In this document: positions 34,142 to 45,216 of the stretch, piece by piece | Layout of the letters: each line of letters starts with the position of its first letter | Numbering within the stretch: position 1 is the stretch's first letter | NCBI RefSeq assembly: GCF_017562075.2 | Contig: NC_054081.1 | Location: 22,036,366 to 22,100,365, forward strand | DNA from: Anopheles merus | Lineage: Eukaryota; Arthropoda; Insecta; Diptera; Culicidae | Length of the DNA stretch: 64,000 nt | Direction: 5' to 3' | Position numbers and translations under genes: made by a program | Notes under the pieces: model-generated | Databases searched by the model: none | Seen by the model: the letters and a program-made list of their open reading frames with translations, nothing else | Told to the model about the DNA's origin: nothing

Positions 34142-35494
34142 CTATCGCGTCTCGTGCCACTTCGCTGATCCACCTGCCAAAATCGGTAACGCTACCACAC
34201 CCGAATTGCCTCTTGTATCGCGCCCATTCACGTGCAGGTTCGGACGGAAGCCTACTCACAAGCTCCCTTAGAAGCGCAACGTTATAGGCGTACTCCGGCA
34301 ACCTCAGCGATTCAATCGTAGCACAGAGCTTTCTCACTGCAAACCCGAACTTAGCCAGAGAACGTAGGCAGTCTGGCTTCGGGCATCTTCCGAATCTTTT
34401 CGATCGTGGCCTCTATTATTTGGTCCGGTCGCCAGTACTGCACTTCTAACATTTCAAGGACATCCTTCAAACTATTCGGAAGCAGTAACAAATAACCAAC
34501 TGACTCCATTGCTTCTCCTTTCAGGACTCGTTGCAGCCGTAATAGATTCTCCTCGTCGGTAAACCCGTACACTTCCGTCGACTTCTCGAACATTCGGATG
34601 AACATGGGCCATTCTCGCGATTCACCGCTGAACGTTGGTAACTCAGTCACGTTTCCACTCAGTCGGGTCGACCACTGTACTTCCGACAGGTTGGTAGCAT
34701 TCGCGTACTGGGTAGGAGCCCTATACGATCGCGTACGATGCTGTGGTGGTATGTTGTGGTCCATCGGCGGGATAACCGATGCCCTACGATACGCGCTATC
34801 GCGACTTCTCCTCCAGGTGTAGTAGTCTGGGAATCGTGAGTAACCTTGAAAATCATACGGCGGTGGTACGTTGGCTGTACTCGCGAATTGGAGTGTCTCA
34901 GGTACCCCTCTGAACGATGAAGCCACACCGAAGCGATCCGTTGCGGTTACCCACTGCTCAGCTTTAGGCCGCTAAACATTGTCCCGCATGCTGCTACCTA
35001 GTGCCATCATTTCAGCCTCTTCGAAATCAATCAACTCTATCTCCATCTTCCTCAACTCAATCTGCCTTCTTTCAACCTCAATCCTTTTCCGAACCAATTC
35101 GGCATTTCGGGAATTCGAACCTTGTTCCCTTTCGGGAGCACGCTACGTGCTCGCCCGATGGTGCCTGATGCGGTGGCTCATCCCGATGACCATTAGTGAA
35201 AATGCGTTCCGCGGTATTTTCGTTCGGTAGTGTGCGCGTTTGTGATTCAATCCGGCGACTGTTCACGCTCCTTATACCGTGTTGCGTTATCTCTGACATA
35301 ACAGACGTGATGGGGTTCCTTGGCGTTGCTTGATCAGCGTGGACGGTAGCGCGTCCCACCGCCGAGCCAACACTCCCATGCTGATCAGGCGTGTCCTGCG
35401 TGTAATAAAGCGACACGAAAGATATCCTCGAAGGACCGGGCAGCGGTGACCGCAAATGACGCTCATCTCGCTGGTCAATGACCCTTGGGGTCAA
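34101..35494 (-). pseudogene. BEL/Pao gag, broken
   Basis: N-terminal part 35494-34980 with a coiled-coil-like RRQIELRKMEIELIDFEEAE, a stop near 34975, then 34926-34351 with LPTFSGESREWPMFIRMFEK, NLLRLQRVLKGEAMESV and RPDQIIEATIEKIRKMP, a shift, and 34337-34101 with YNVALLRELVSRLPSE. These are the usual BEL gag landmarks (P.F.G...EWP.F, LQ..L.G.A...V). Several breaks. The 5' LTR is missing: a TIR element end lies at 35520. Confidence 0.8.
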
Positions 35495-35519
35495 TGCCCG
35501 ATGTGACCCTTCCGCAGTC

Positions 35520-36020
35520 GGTAAAAGTAAGGCTCAGCCCTTTACGTAACGCTAGCGTTACGAGTAACGCCTGTTTATCTCAAACCCAAGCAGCATTTTT
35601 GGAACGCTTTTTTAACCGTCGTGGACTAGCAAATTGATAGATAATAATGTCTTGTAATCTAAACCTTATGAATGTTCAGCAATCGTTCATAAGATTTAGA
35701 TTCATTGATAGTTCATTAAAATAAAAAAAATATTTATTTGACTATTACCCTTCTATTTTTGATATTCATTAATGTTATAGCAATTTTAATAATTACTTTA
35801 AAATATTTAAAATATTCAAATAATTATACATTTCTTAGTCCACTATTGAAAAAACTATGATATTGAAATTATAATCTTTGTGTAAATTTATTTATCGTTA
35901 TTTACTTTATCTTATTCATCGCCCTTATAAAAGTCTTTAGACTAAATATAATTATGATTTTAAACGGCCAGAAACGTAGATTTCATTGATAATTAATATA
36001 TTTCATATATTTAACTTAAC
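35520..36020. mobile_element. Second copy of the 1.1-kb TIR element, truncated
   Basis: Begins with GGTAAAAGTAAGGCTCAGCC and follows 14945-15720 (AACCCAAGCAGCATTTTT, GAATGTTCAGCAATCGTTCA) until about 36020, where the match is lost. The other end is not found. Confidence 0.78.
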
Positions 36021-36663
36021 TATACAGAGTTTTCCATTCCAATTAACAACTGTCAACAGTCAACTAGCAATCCTCGATTTAAAGAACACAATTGTCTACC
36101 ACTTACAAACAAGTCAAGCCGTTTTTGGTACACTGTCCATTTCAAATTCACAATTGTCGTCTTCGAAAACACACGTCAGATGCGCCACGGGTTGTTTTGG
36201 TTTTGGCTGGAACGTGTGTCACTGGGCTGTAAGAATTGAACCATACTGTAAACGGAGGCTGATTCAAAAATCAAACAAAACAGAAACTAACAACAAAATT
36301 TAAACACGTTTTTGGACTTAAAAAGATCGTGAGCGTGAAAAATAATACCCTTCTTTAGCGGATTGTTACAGCGCCTCCGCTAATAATGTTTCGATTTGCT
36401 GTATGTAGTAGCTAGAAATAATTCCCGATAACGAACCTCGAGCAGTTGTAATTCTTTAGAGTATGGCAAAAAAAATTCAAAAACAATAGTCATAGTTCAA
36501 AAAGTTCAGAGTGTTTTATTTCGAGGAACAAATTGATTGATAATTCATACTAAAATCTAAGTAATTCATTACACCTTAAAATTGCATAACATGTTAGAAA
36601 CGAAAAAAAAATAGTCTGTTATTTCTTCTTCCCTAATGCATCGTTCTACGTAACCGTTCAATA
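36021..36663. other. No gene seen
   Basis: AT-rich, no motif recognised. Confidence 0.35.
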
Positions 36664-36971
36664 AGACATACAGCGACAACGTCGCACGCGTCGAAAAATA
36701 GCTCAAAATTTCACTCTTTGTAGATCAAAGTAGCTCATTTGATTCAGTCAACCAACTTGTTTTATATTTGAAAACACACAAACATAGGTTAAAATGTGTT
36801 CAAATCTATTTTTTTGTGTTTGGCATTAATCTGGCTTGTAAAAAAACTAGATAATTCGATTATTTCGGATGAAGCAAAATTGTCGCGCGCGACGAGTAGC
36901 TCTGTTTGCAAAATTGAGCTACTTTTTGTCGCGCACGACGTCGTCGCGCACGACGTTGTCGCTGTATGTCT
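36664..36971. mobile_element. MITE with CGACAACGTCG-type inverted ends
   Basis: GACATACAGCGACAACGTCG near 36665 is mirrored at 36951-36970, with inner pairing of AATAGCTCAAAATT against AAATTGAGCTACTT. About 308 bp, no coding capacity. The right arm contains an extra tandem CGCGCACGACGTCGT unit. Confidence 0.8.
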
Positions 36972-38161
36972 ATTTGGACGGTAAGACCACATCCCCCAGG
37001 ACAATCGCATGGCAATCGGATTGAAGGCGCAACATTTTCCATAGAATCCGCAGTGTTGCGTTTTCTTCGCGCCAACTTTGCCTGTATTTTCAATGAGCCA
37101 AGCGATTTTACCCCCTCCTACACGCGTTGTATCCTACAGCACGCTTGTCGCGGCAACGTTCACCACATACACACACATCTCCACACTCAGCGTACGACAT
37201 CTTCCCTGTTGCTGTTCTGGACTCAGACAAAATTTGTGTTTCTACACTTATTGTTCAAAAAAGTAGAAGCTCTTAGGATCTGAATTTATAAACAAATATC
37301 AAAATGTTATGTTCTGCTAATGATATTGCACTGAATTTAATTGCACTAAATTAAGTTTTTACATATCTTTCGTAAAAGTTCGTCAGAGTATGAAAATGTC
37401 GATACAATTTGTCATGAATAACTTAAATTTTAAGATTTTCGCGCATAAAATTATGACGCGCGCTGTGTGTGCAGCGGCGTAATTCACTACTCGTATAGCC
37501 GTCTCGCTTCTTCTTGTGTGTCCTTTACCGTTGCTCACCGCTTCAAGAACATTGCTGCTCACACACACGTCAGTCTGTGGCAAACAATTGGAGGGGGAGG
37601 ATGTGTCGGTTTGCTCCAGAAATCGTGTGTGATTTTGGTGTTCCGGATTTGGTTCCATCGCTGTTTGTTTTGGTGGTATTGTAAAGGTAAGAATCATCAA
37701 CCGATGTAAAAGTGTGAGAGTAAGATGATGCTGATGGTGACTGATGCTTTTCTTTGTTTCTTTTCCTGCTTTCATCCACTGATGGCGTCGAGCATCGCCG
37801 AGGATGTGATCGAATGCGGAAAATTCTAAACGAGGAGCTTCATTCCGGATTTTGTTTGCAATAAGGTAAGTTATGATAACACACAAAACATACGAAAAAA
37901 GAGTGAGTAATATTATTCTTAACTTTCATTTCTTGAACATCGCTGAAATCATCCTCCACCTTACAACGAACGGTCAACGGATGAGGAAGGAGAGGAGGGA
38001 CGGCAAAGGTACACGCACAAACGTGCACACATCAGCCTTGTCGGAGAACGAGAACACGGGAGGGGGAGGCCGGCAACGTATGGAACCTCTTCATTTACGC
38101 TCTCTCGTGCGTTCGTGCGTGCGTGCGCGCGCCCGTCTATGTGTGTGTGTGCGCGCGCCCG

Positions 38162-38165
<4 letters not shown>
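36972..38165. other. Low-copy, partly GC-rich region
   Basis: No transposon protein. Two good splice donors lie on the plus strand (TTGTAAAG/GTAAGAATC near 37687 and CAATAAG/GTAAGTTATG near 37866). A 13-codon ATG frame precedes the second. It could be a 5' UTR exon region of a host gene, but no coding exon follows that I can identify. Confidence 0.25.

Positions 38166-38235
<70 letters not shown>
38166..38235. repeat. (GT)n microsatellite
   Basis: Pure GT run of about 70 bp. Confidence 0.97.
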
Positions 38236-38236
<1 letters not shown>

Positions 38237-38560
38237 ATGTCTGCGTGCGTGGCTGTGTGTGTTTTTGCCGCTTCGCGCTAACGAGATCCTACGGTATCAG
38301 CATGCGAAAAACACCAAGAAAGGGGGAGGGGAAGGTGTGTGTGTGTGTGTGTGTGCTTGCATGCGTACGTGGCTGTGTTTGTGAGTTTTCTGCTGTTTCG
38401 CGATCTCCTACGGAATCACCTTGCGAAAAACACGAGGGGGATGGGTTGGGGTGTGAGTGTGTGCTTGCCTGCGTGCGTGGCTGTGTGTGTGTGTTTTTGC
38501 GTTCGCGTTCTCCAACGGGATCACCTTGCGAAAAACACCATGGGGAGGAGGAGATGTGTG
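38236..38560. repeat. Degenerate tandem repeat, about 110-bp unit
   Basis: Three units, each with GTGCGTGGCTGTGT followed by TCCTACGG.ATCA..(T/A)TGCGAAAAACAC, at about 38243, 38360 and 38470. Not coding despite long GT-derived frames. Confidence 0.75.
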
Positions 38561-39088
38561 TGCGTTTTTTTTCTTTGCTGTTTTGCACCTTCACGCGGGT
38601 CTCCATGTGAGCGTTTGTTTTTTTTTTTTTTGGTTTTTCAAGAAGAAAAAAATCTTCAAAAAATACCAGAGGGGAGGGTGTGTGTGTGTGAAAAATAAAA
38701 GAAAATATGTTAAACGATGTTAAAAATGAGTCTGAACTCATTGCAATCCGAAACAAAGCGAGGGGGGTCATAAAATGTAGTACACATGCATGCAACATGT
38801 ATCGCGCCGCCGCGACGTTTCTCGCTTTCAGCCCGATAGGAGCTTCCCGCTTGGCAAAATGTCGCGCGACATGCATGCTTGAAATCGATGCTTGTTAACA
38901 TTTTATTTCAAGCATCCTGAGTGACCCAGCGTGAGTGCTGAGCGCACCTCCCCTCATTATCAATGCCGCGTTTTTGGTTAATCCTCGCTCCCACCCTTTC
39001 TTTCCTTCTCATCAACGGACCCACCATTCCCGCGAGCGTAGGCCGACCAAAAAATTCCAGGAAATTCCTACAGTAAGTGTGCAGTATT

Positions 39089-39490
39089 TTATTCACAGTA
39101 CTGTTTGCCAAATATCAATTCTTGACGGCGCGTACTGGCGATCAAATCGTTAGCTGCTTGATCCACCGATGGTGCGTGCTGTTGGAAGAGAAACACTTGC
39201 TGTTTGATGCGTTTGCCTGAGGAATGAAAGATATATTGAGCATTAGAATGGTGAACAAAACTAGTACTATTTAAAACTTACCGGTCACGAAGATATTTTA
39301 AATTAAACGGCGACACTGTATGTCCGATCCATCTGCTTTGATCTGTTATCAGGAGCTTTGGTAATGAAATAGCTAGGTGTGATGGAAAATAATAGAAGAA
39401 TAAACAAACATTAAAAGCAATACGATTGATAGAACACAAACATCATTAGGAAGATGCTTCTTCTTATGCATACACTTACCCGTAGATCAT
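39089..39490 (-). CDS. Possible small spliced host gene
   Basis: Minus strand. ATG at 39490, exon to 39480 with donor GG/GTAAGT, exon 39372-39282 (acceptor CACCTAG, donor CCG/GTAAGT), exon from 39216 (acceptor CCTCAG) to a stop at 39089 overlapped by AATAAA. Introns would be 107 and 65 bp. Joining all three gives only a 26-codon frame that stops in the middle exon. The last exon also has a 47-codon open frame (KRIKQQVFLFQQHAPSVDQA) without a visible ATG. No family recognised. Splice signals are good; the coding assignment is weak. Confidence 0.3.
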
Positions 39491-40424
39491 GTAACAAAAC
39501 AAACTGCATTTACGCCTGCGTTGACATCTTTCACGATTAACTTAACCACTTTTCTATTATCATTTCATAATTTTCGCTGCATCTTCCGACACCGATCCTT
39601 CCCAAATGAAATTTGCATTCGTTCTGGCAATGAGTTTCGAACGATCACAACACAGCGCGAGAGTTAAGAATACAAAGTAAATGGCACTATGTACAAGTGT
39701 TGATCATATGGTCAAAATAGAGTATAATGGAATTTATTTTACTTCAAATGAATTGATTTTATTCTGATTTACATTTCAACAATTGTAATCAGCCTAGTTG
39801 TGAACGTTTAAAATTATGATGAAGTGAAAACATCATTACCAGATAAATGAAACGACAATCGACGCTTTTTGACCATATCGAATTATGATTGTCTTTACAC
39901 ATAGTGTCATCTCTTGCGCTTCAGGGTCTCGCGCTCAGAGCAAAAATTCTCCCATCTTCGCAACGGTAGGAGCGATCGGCTATGGAGGGCTGGAGGAGTG
40001 CGAGTGTGTTTCTCATGCACACAGCGAAATTTTGGTCAACACCTCGATGGTGGGAGCGTTTTTCCATGGGATGGGGTAGTGGAGTGCGAGTGTGTCGCAT
40101 GATTTCTTTAAAACTAAGGCCAGGGGTAGCGAGAGGCATCAAAATGAGTTACTCTTTGCCAAGCGGGTACAGTGCTGCTCTTAGCAAAATGGTAAGAGAT
40201 ACCAAAAATCTTGCCAACACATTTTATAAGGGTGATATTTAACAAACGGAAGTGACCAGCATGGAACTTATGAAGCACAAATGTTTTAAAATGTTCATAT
40301 TTGAAAAGAAAAATCCTTCCGTGGTTTTAGAATGCAAAAAGACTGTTTTAGAGCAGAAATAGTGATCGTTATAGCCATAATTGGTGCTATAGCCGCAATT
40401 GGTACACTTACCCTAGTAGCCCGT
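39491..40424. other. No gene seen
   Basis: AT-rich with a GC-richer stretch (39900-40150); no motif. Confidence 0.35.
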
Positions 40425-42356
40425 CAAGCAGTGCGCTATAATCTCCCTTAATTCGATGGGAATACCGAGGAATGGCCGATATTGCTGTCTAACTTTCGAA
40501 GATCGTCTCGTACGTTTGGGTTTACCGAAGACGAAAATATCCTTCGATTGCAAGGAGCGTTGCGGGAAAAAGCACTACGAACGGTGCAAAGCCGTCTCCG
40601 GCACGCTGACAATCTGGAGGAAATATTGAGCGCGCTTGAAAAATCGTCCGGATGTCGAAATATTGAGGTGACCGGATGTGTTAGTGAATACGTTGCTCGA
40701 ACAAATTCGCGAATCACCGTCGATTAAGTCCGAGCGGCTCGATAGTTTTTTCGAATACGGCGATTTATTTGCTGAAATCATGCCAGTCATGGGTTCAAGC
40801 CCCAAATGGACCGTGCCGCCATACGTAGGACTTACTATCCTGCTATGGGGGGATCAATAAGTCACTGAAAGCCAAACCCACAAGTAGTATGGTACAGGCA
40901 TGCCTTGACCGGCAGAAGAAGCCTTGAGCCAAAAGAAGAAAAAAAATTGTTGAAATATGTTCAACTATAAAGGCAAGCGGATCTTCTGACAGGTTGTACG
41001 ATGCAGCACTGCTTCAAGAGCTGGTGGACCGTATGCCGGCATATCTGTGCTGGAACTGGGGCATGCATAGTCAGGAGATGAAAAGTGTGACGATGAGCGA
41101 GTTCAGTGCCTGGATTCAGAAGGCGACGGATGGAGCAATGGCGGTAACTCCTCCACAACTGAAGAAGAAGACGACTACGCGACAAGTGCATGCGCAACAC
41201 GTGGAGACGCATCAGCCCCAGCCCAATTGGCATCGAGAGTTGTGTAACAGTGATAAGTGCGTTACGATCGCGGAGTGTCGGGTGTTTAACCGGTTGAGCT
41301 TTGCTGATAGGTGGGACAATGTGCGCACCTTGAAGTTGTGCAAACGATGTTTGGGCAAGCACTACGGCCCGTGCTCGAAGCTTGACGACAGTGGTGTCCA
41401 AGGATGCGTCGCTAAGCATCACCGGAAGTTGCATCGTGTCTCCAGCGAAGAACGCGTGAAGATAAATCATCATGGAACGCGCTACGATAGTACATTGCTG
41501 CGTTACGTTCCGGTAAAGCTGCACGGTGAGAGCGGTCCAATTTACACGTATGTGCTGTTAGACGAGGGGTCGACGGTGACGTTGATGGAGCAGGAGCTCG
41601 CCAGGCAACTTGGGTTCAGGGGCATTCTTAACCCGTTGTGTTTGCAGTACAGTGCGGGAGAACGACGCGATGAACGTGATTCGGAAAGGGTAGTGGTGCA
41701 AGTGTCCAGTGCTGAAGAAAACGCATCCGCATTTTCGATGGCCGACGTGCGTACAGTCAGCCAGTTATCGCTTCCTATCCAATCGGTAAATGTGAACGAG
41801 TTGAAGCGGAAATATAAGCATTTGCTAGCGATTCCAGCTGCCTCGTACGAGGCTGTTTCTCCTCGTTTACTAATTGGTATCAACCATTTCATATTGACCA
41901 AAACCTTTGAAAACTATAGAAGGACAGCCAGAGCAACCTACATCCACGAAGATGCGTTTAGGATGGCTCATTTTCGGAAAATGCACGGATAACGCTAACG
42001 ACACATCCATTGTGCAGCCGGAGTCAAGCTTCCACGTATGCGATTGCCAAGAAGAGACCTCACGGGCAGATCGTATGATGGCAGCGTACTTCGAAGTGGA
42101 AGGTTATAGTCCTGCAAAGGAGCCTTTGTTGTCGACGGAGGATCAACGTGCGATGTCGATTCTGCAAAACAACACAAAACACGTCAACGGGCGGCACACC
42201 ACGGGCTTACTCTGGCGGAGCGACAATGTTTTCATGCTGGTTACCGTCAAATGGCTATGTCCAGGATAGAGTCTCTGGAGCGTAAGATGAGCCGAGGTAC
42301 GAGCCTTGCGGAGAAAATTAACGCGATACTAGAGGACTACTTGGAAAAGGGTGCAT
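40425..42356 (+). pseudogene. BEL/Pao gag-protease, plus strand, decayed
   Basis: Gag: FDGNTEEWPILLSNFRRSSR and ENILRLQGALREKALRTVQS (stop just before FDG), a shift near 40680, LLEQIRESPSIKSERLDSF, SINE insertion (40779-40950), then LLQELVDRMPAYLCWNWGMH. Zinc region CKRCLGKHYGPC. Protease YVLLDEGSTVTLMEQELA. Then SPRLLIGINHF, a shift near 41905, MRLGWLIFGKC, FHVCDCQEE, DQRAMSILQNNT, GLLWRSDN, a shift near 42250 and EKINAILEDYLEKG with a stop at 42355. It ends at the beginning of RT. This is a different family from the minus-strand BEL copy at 32.7-35.5 kb. Confidence 0.82.
40779..40950 (+). mobile_element. SINE200-like, 5'-truncated, in BEL gag
   Basis: Contains GGGTTCAAGCCCC (box B-like), TACGTAGGACTTACTATCC and an AAGAAG/A tail. 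Flanked by TGAAAT (40773-40778 and 40951-40956). Lacks the tRNA-like head. BEL gag coding resumes after the tail. Confidence 0.85.
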
Positions 42357-42703
42357 AACGCGACCTTGGCCGCTAAGATTCGCATAACGTGTAAATGCGA
42401 CTGGAGTGCTGATAATGAAGTGAGAGAAGTCGGCGCAGATCGATTGGAGAGAGTGCGGGACTTCGGTGACAGCTTGCGTGTAGTTCGGGTGTGTTTAGAG
42501 TGGCGGTTTAATTTTATTGAGCGGGAAATAAAATTTAGTAAATTAAGTTAGTTATAATCTTTAAAATATTAATCTATAGTTTATATTTATATATTTCATA
42601 TATATTTATTTCACATATATAACCGACGGAACATCGTGTCTAATCGGCAGCCTTATAATAAAATTCAGGAGCATATAAATAAACCTCTAGTTATAAGCTA
42701 ACA
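42357..42703. other. Unassigned, AT-rich at the right
   Basis: 42357-42550 may still be BEL-derived; 42570-42630 is TATA-rich. No gene. Confidence 0.3.
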
Positions 42704-43335
42704 TTAAATGTGACGTAGACGCAATTTCTCCTTGCACGTGGAAGTAGACATACTAAAATCGAACAAATCTAACACTTCATTGAACTCGAGGGAAATACGT
42801 ATAATGGGGTGTCCCTGGCTATGGTTGTTGCGGGTACGCGGTACACGGAGATGGAAATTGGATCTAAGAATCCGACAGGGAGCGAACAAATTGATGCTGG
42901 CTAGTAATGCCGGGGAATCGATCTCTCCGTTAAAGAGCCGGAATATAAAAGGCATTGGGCGTTTTTGCGTCGAGAGCAGAGTGGTCCAAGTTCGAGAAGC
43001 AGACACCGCTGATGGTAGGAGGGTCGCGGGTGGTGGGATTGCCATGGAAGGAGTTGACCCGCATACCTGGTGATTCTCCGTTGAATGGCTTCGAGGCGAT
43101 TGATGTCGCCAACGCCAAGCGGGCACCAGATCGGGCAGCAGTAGGCACGACCTTACGATGGCACAGAAGATCGACTTGACGCACATGGGATCGGTAAACT
43201 CGCTACAGGTCCGCGTAATTAGACCAAGTAGCTGATTTCCCTTCGCAACAACGCTATCAATGTGAGGGCGAAATGACATCTTCTGGTCGAGTAGCACCCC
43301 CAGATCACGGATACATGTCGTGCGAGCCAAAGCCT
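42704..43335 (-). pseudogene. Q/T1-like LINE 3' end, truncated
   Basis: Begins in the RT-to-C-terminal region (TTCIRDLGVLLDQKMSFRPH, ITRTCSEFTDPMCVKSIFCA), shifts frame near 43120, and regains it at LFNGEIDSPALLASINLFAP, with the end at 42704. Everything 5' of 43335 is missing, as in truncated LINE copies. Confidence 0.78.
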
Positions 43336-43449
43336 AACGAGCCAAAGCATGTTAACGTGATGGGGTGAAGGGCTCTACTGAATGATATATAGTACACTGG
43401 CATTTACAGGGTTTCGAATCATATAAGGGAATAGTTCAATCACTTAGGG

Positions 43450-45116
43450 CAGGTATGTCAAACTGGCGGCCCGCGGGCCGCATGCGGCCCTCGTCAATGC
43501 TGAATGCGGCCCCCGAGAATATTTTGAGAATTGCTAAAATCACTGCAAACCAAAAAACTGTTATTACTATTTGTCTAATTGTATTAAATTTTCCAGAGAA
43601 GAACAATCATTTTGATGGTATATTTTTAGAATCCAACATGAATGTAACCATAACATCTCATAAACTTATGCTGCACAATCGTACAGAACAATCGAAACCC
43701 TTAAAAAAATTGAATTGAATGCAAACTCATTATGTTTCGATGAAATTCTGAATATTAGCATAATTTTGTACACACTCGATTGCACATTCTATGGAAAAAT
43801 ATGAAAAAATAGATTTGCGTCAACCTTCTTCAAACGAAAAAGGAATGAAAATACTTTCATACACACACTTGGAATCTTCGCAACAACTAGTGATGGATTG
43901 TCAGAATCGCATCCACGACTCAAAACCATTTTTGATTTTAGCTATTGTGACTCCTGATCCGTCGAAATCAAACCAACAGTTCCGTTCGGTGCCGACCGAA
44001 GCTTATAGAGCCGTTTGATGCCATTCGGAACCATTGGAGTCATCGGTTGTCGCACGCTAATCTGCAGTGAGAAATGGATCCGGTCGGTCCTACCGATTTT
44101 GACCATCTCTATGTCCCCGAGTGCCGAGTAAAGGATTCATTGGGGTCCGAAATTCTTTTTCGAACGAATTTGCACGGCTCCGACCTTAGAGTGTTACATT
44201 TTTGATGTTCGAATGAAGCAACTTCTGTTTTATTCATAATCATGCCACCATAAATGTTAATAAAAATGATTGTAGCCAAGTTGGAATTATGTGTACCCCA
44301 CATTCTACGAGAAGAATTGATGTACTTTCCAACCTCCCCAAAAATCAAAACCAAAATGATATGATTACGCTTAAGCCATGAGTATTTAGATTAAGGATTA
44401 AAGTAATCGAAATGCCGAAGTCCTGCGATGTATAAATTATTCATAGATTAGTTCACACAGTCCATACCTCAATTCGCGAATCATCTCCCTTGAAGTATCA
44501 AAAAAAGATTTGCCGATCTGTATGGGATCACACACCACGAATCTTTGACAGATAAAGTTATCGTAATTTAACAAAATTATTTGTAAAATACGGGTGCTTG
44601 GAACTTGGAAATTAGTAAAAATTATGTTTAAAACACGTTTTATTACAATTTTTTTCTTGATCTGTCAACAAATTGCAGGCAAATATTTTTGTTATTCATC
44701 AAGCGATGCATAGCTTGGATGGCTTGAAAAAGATTCGCCTCGCGAAAAAGATACCTTGGTGAAAAAGTGTGGTTGAGCGATATTTTGTAACAGAACTACC
44801 GTGTTCGAACGCGACTGATGAAAAATGTCCTATTTTAATAATATGGATAAAAAATGCATGTGTCTTAAAAAGTACATTAAACCTTTTTTCCAAATAAAAA
44901 AGTGCACAATGAAAAATAACATAGCGAATTTGTAAATAGGAAACTATTCCAAATTTGAAGCGAGGAGTACAAAAAGTCAATTTGTTTAACAATAATGATT
45001 TTAAACAGTACTTTATATAAATATTGAGGAATATTTTTTATTCTCACCTTTGCGGCCCGCGAATCACTGAAAATCTGTACTAGCGGCCCTCTAATGAAAT
45101 GAGTTTGACACAGCTG
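43450..45116 (+). mobile_element. hAT-like non-autonomous element with 8-bp TSD
   Basis: Left end CAGGTATGTCAAACT followed by GGCGGCCCGCGGGCCGC, right end complement of CAGCTGTGTCAAACT. Flanked by ACTTAGGG on both sides (43442-43449, 45117-45124). 1,667 bp, no transposase. The palindrome arm B has the uninterrupted target at 55833-55840. A partial second copy is at 8588-9765. Confidence 0.93.
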
Positions 45117-45124
45117 ACTTAGGG

Positions 45125-45216
45125 GAATGTTGCAAATCGGTAGGGGAATATTGCATGCAAGCTGTGGATGTTTGCAATCACTTAGGGGAGTTTTGCAATC
45201 GATTAGGGGAATGTTG
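45125..45216. repeat. Subterminal repeats of arm A
   Basis: Repeated (T)AGGGGAATGTTGCA-like motifs at 45121, 45142, 45184 and 45205, partly preceded by CAATCACT or CAATCGAT. The same cluster sits at the outer end of arm B (55741-55855). Confidence 0.7.

Noticed and set aside
37873..38876. Long frames on both strands around 38 kb (up to 245 codons)
   Set aside because: They run through (GT)n and its satellite units; composition follows the repeat and no domain is visible.
45125..45216. CRISPR-like array of GGGGAATGTTGCA repeats
   Set aside because: Irregular spacing, variable repeats and a eukaryotic context.
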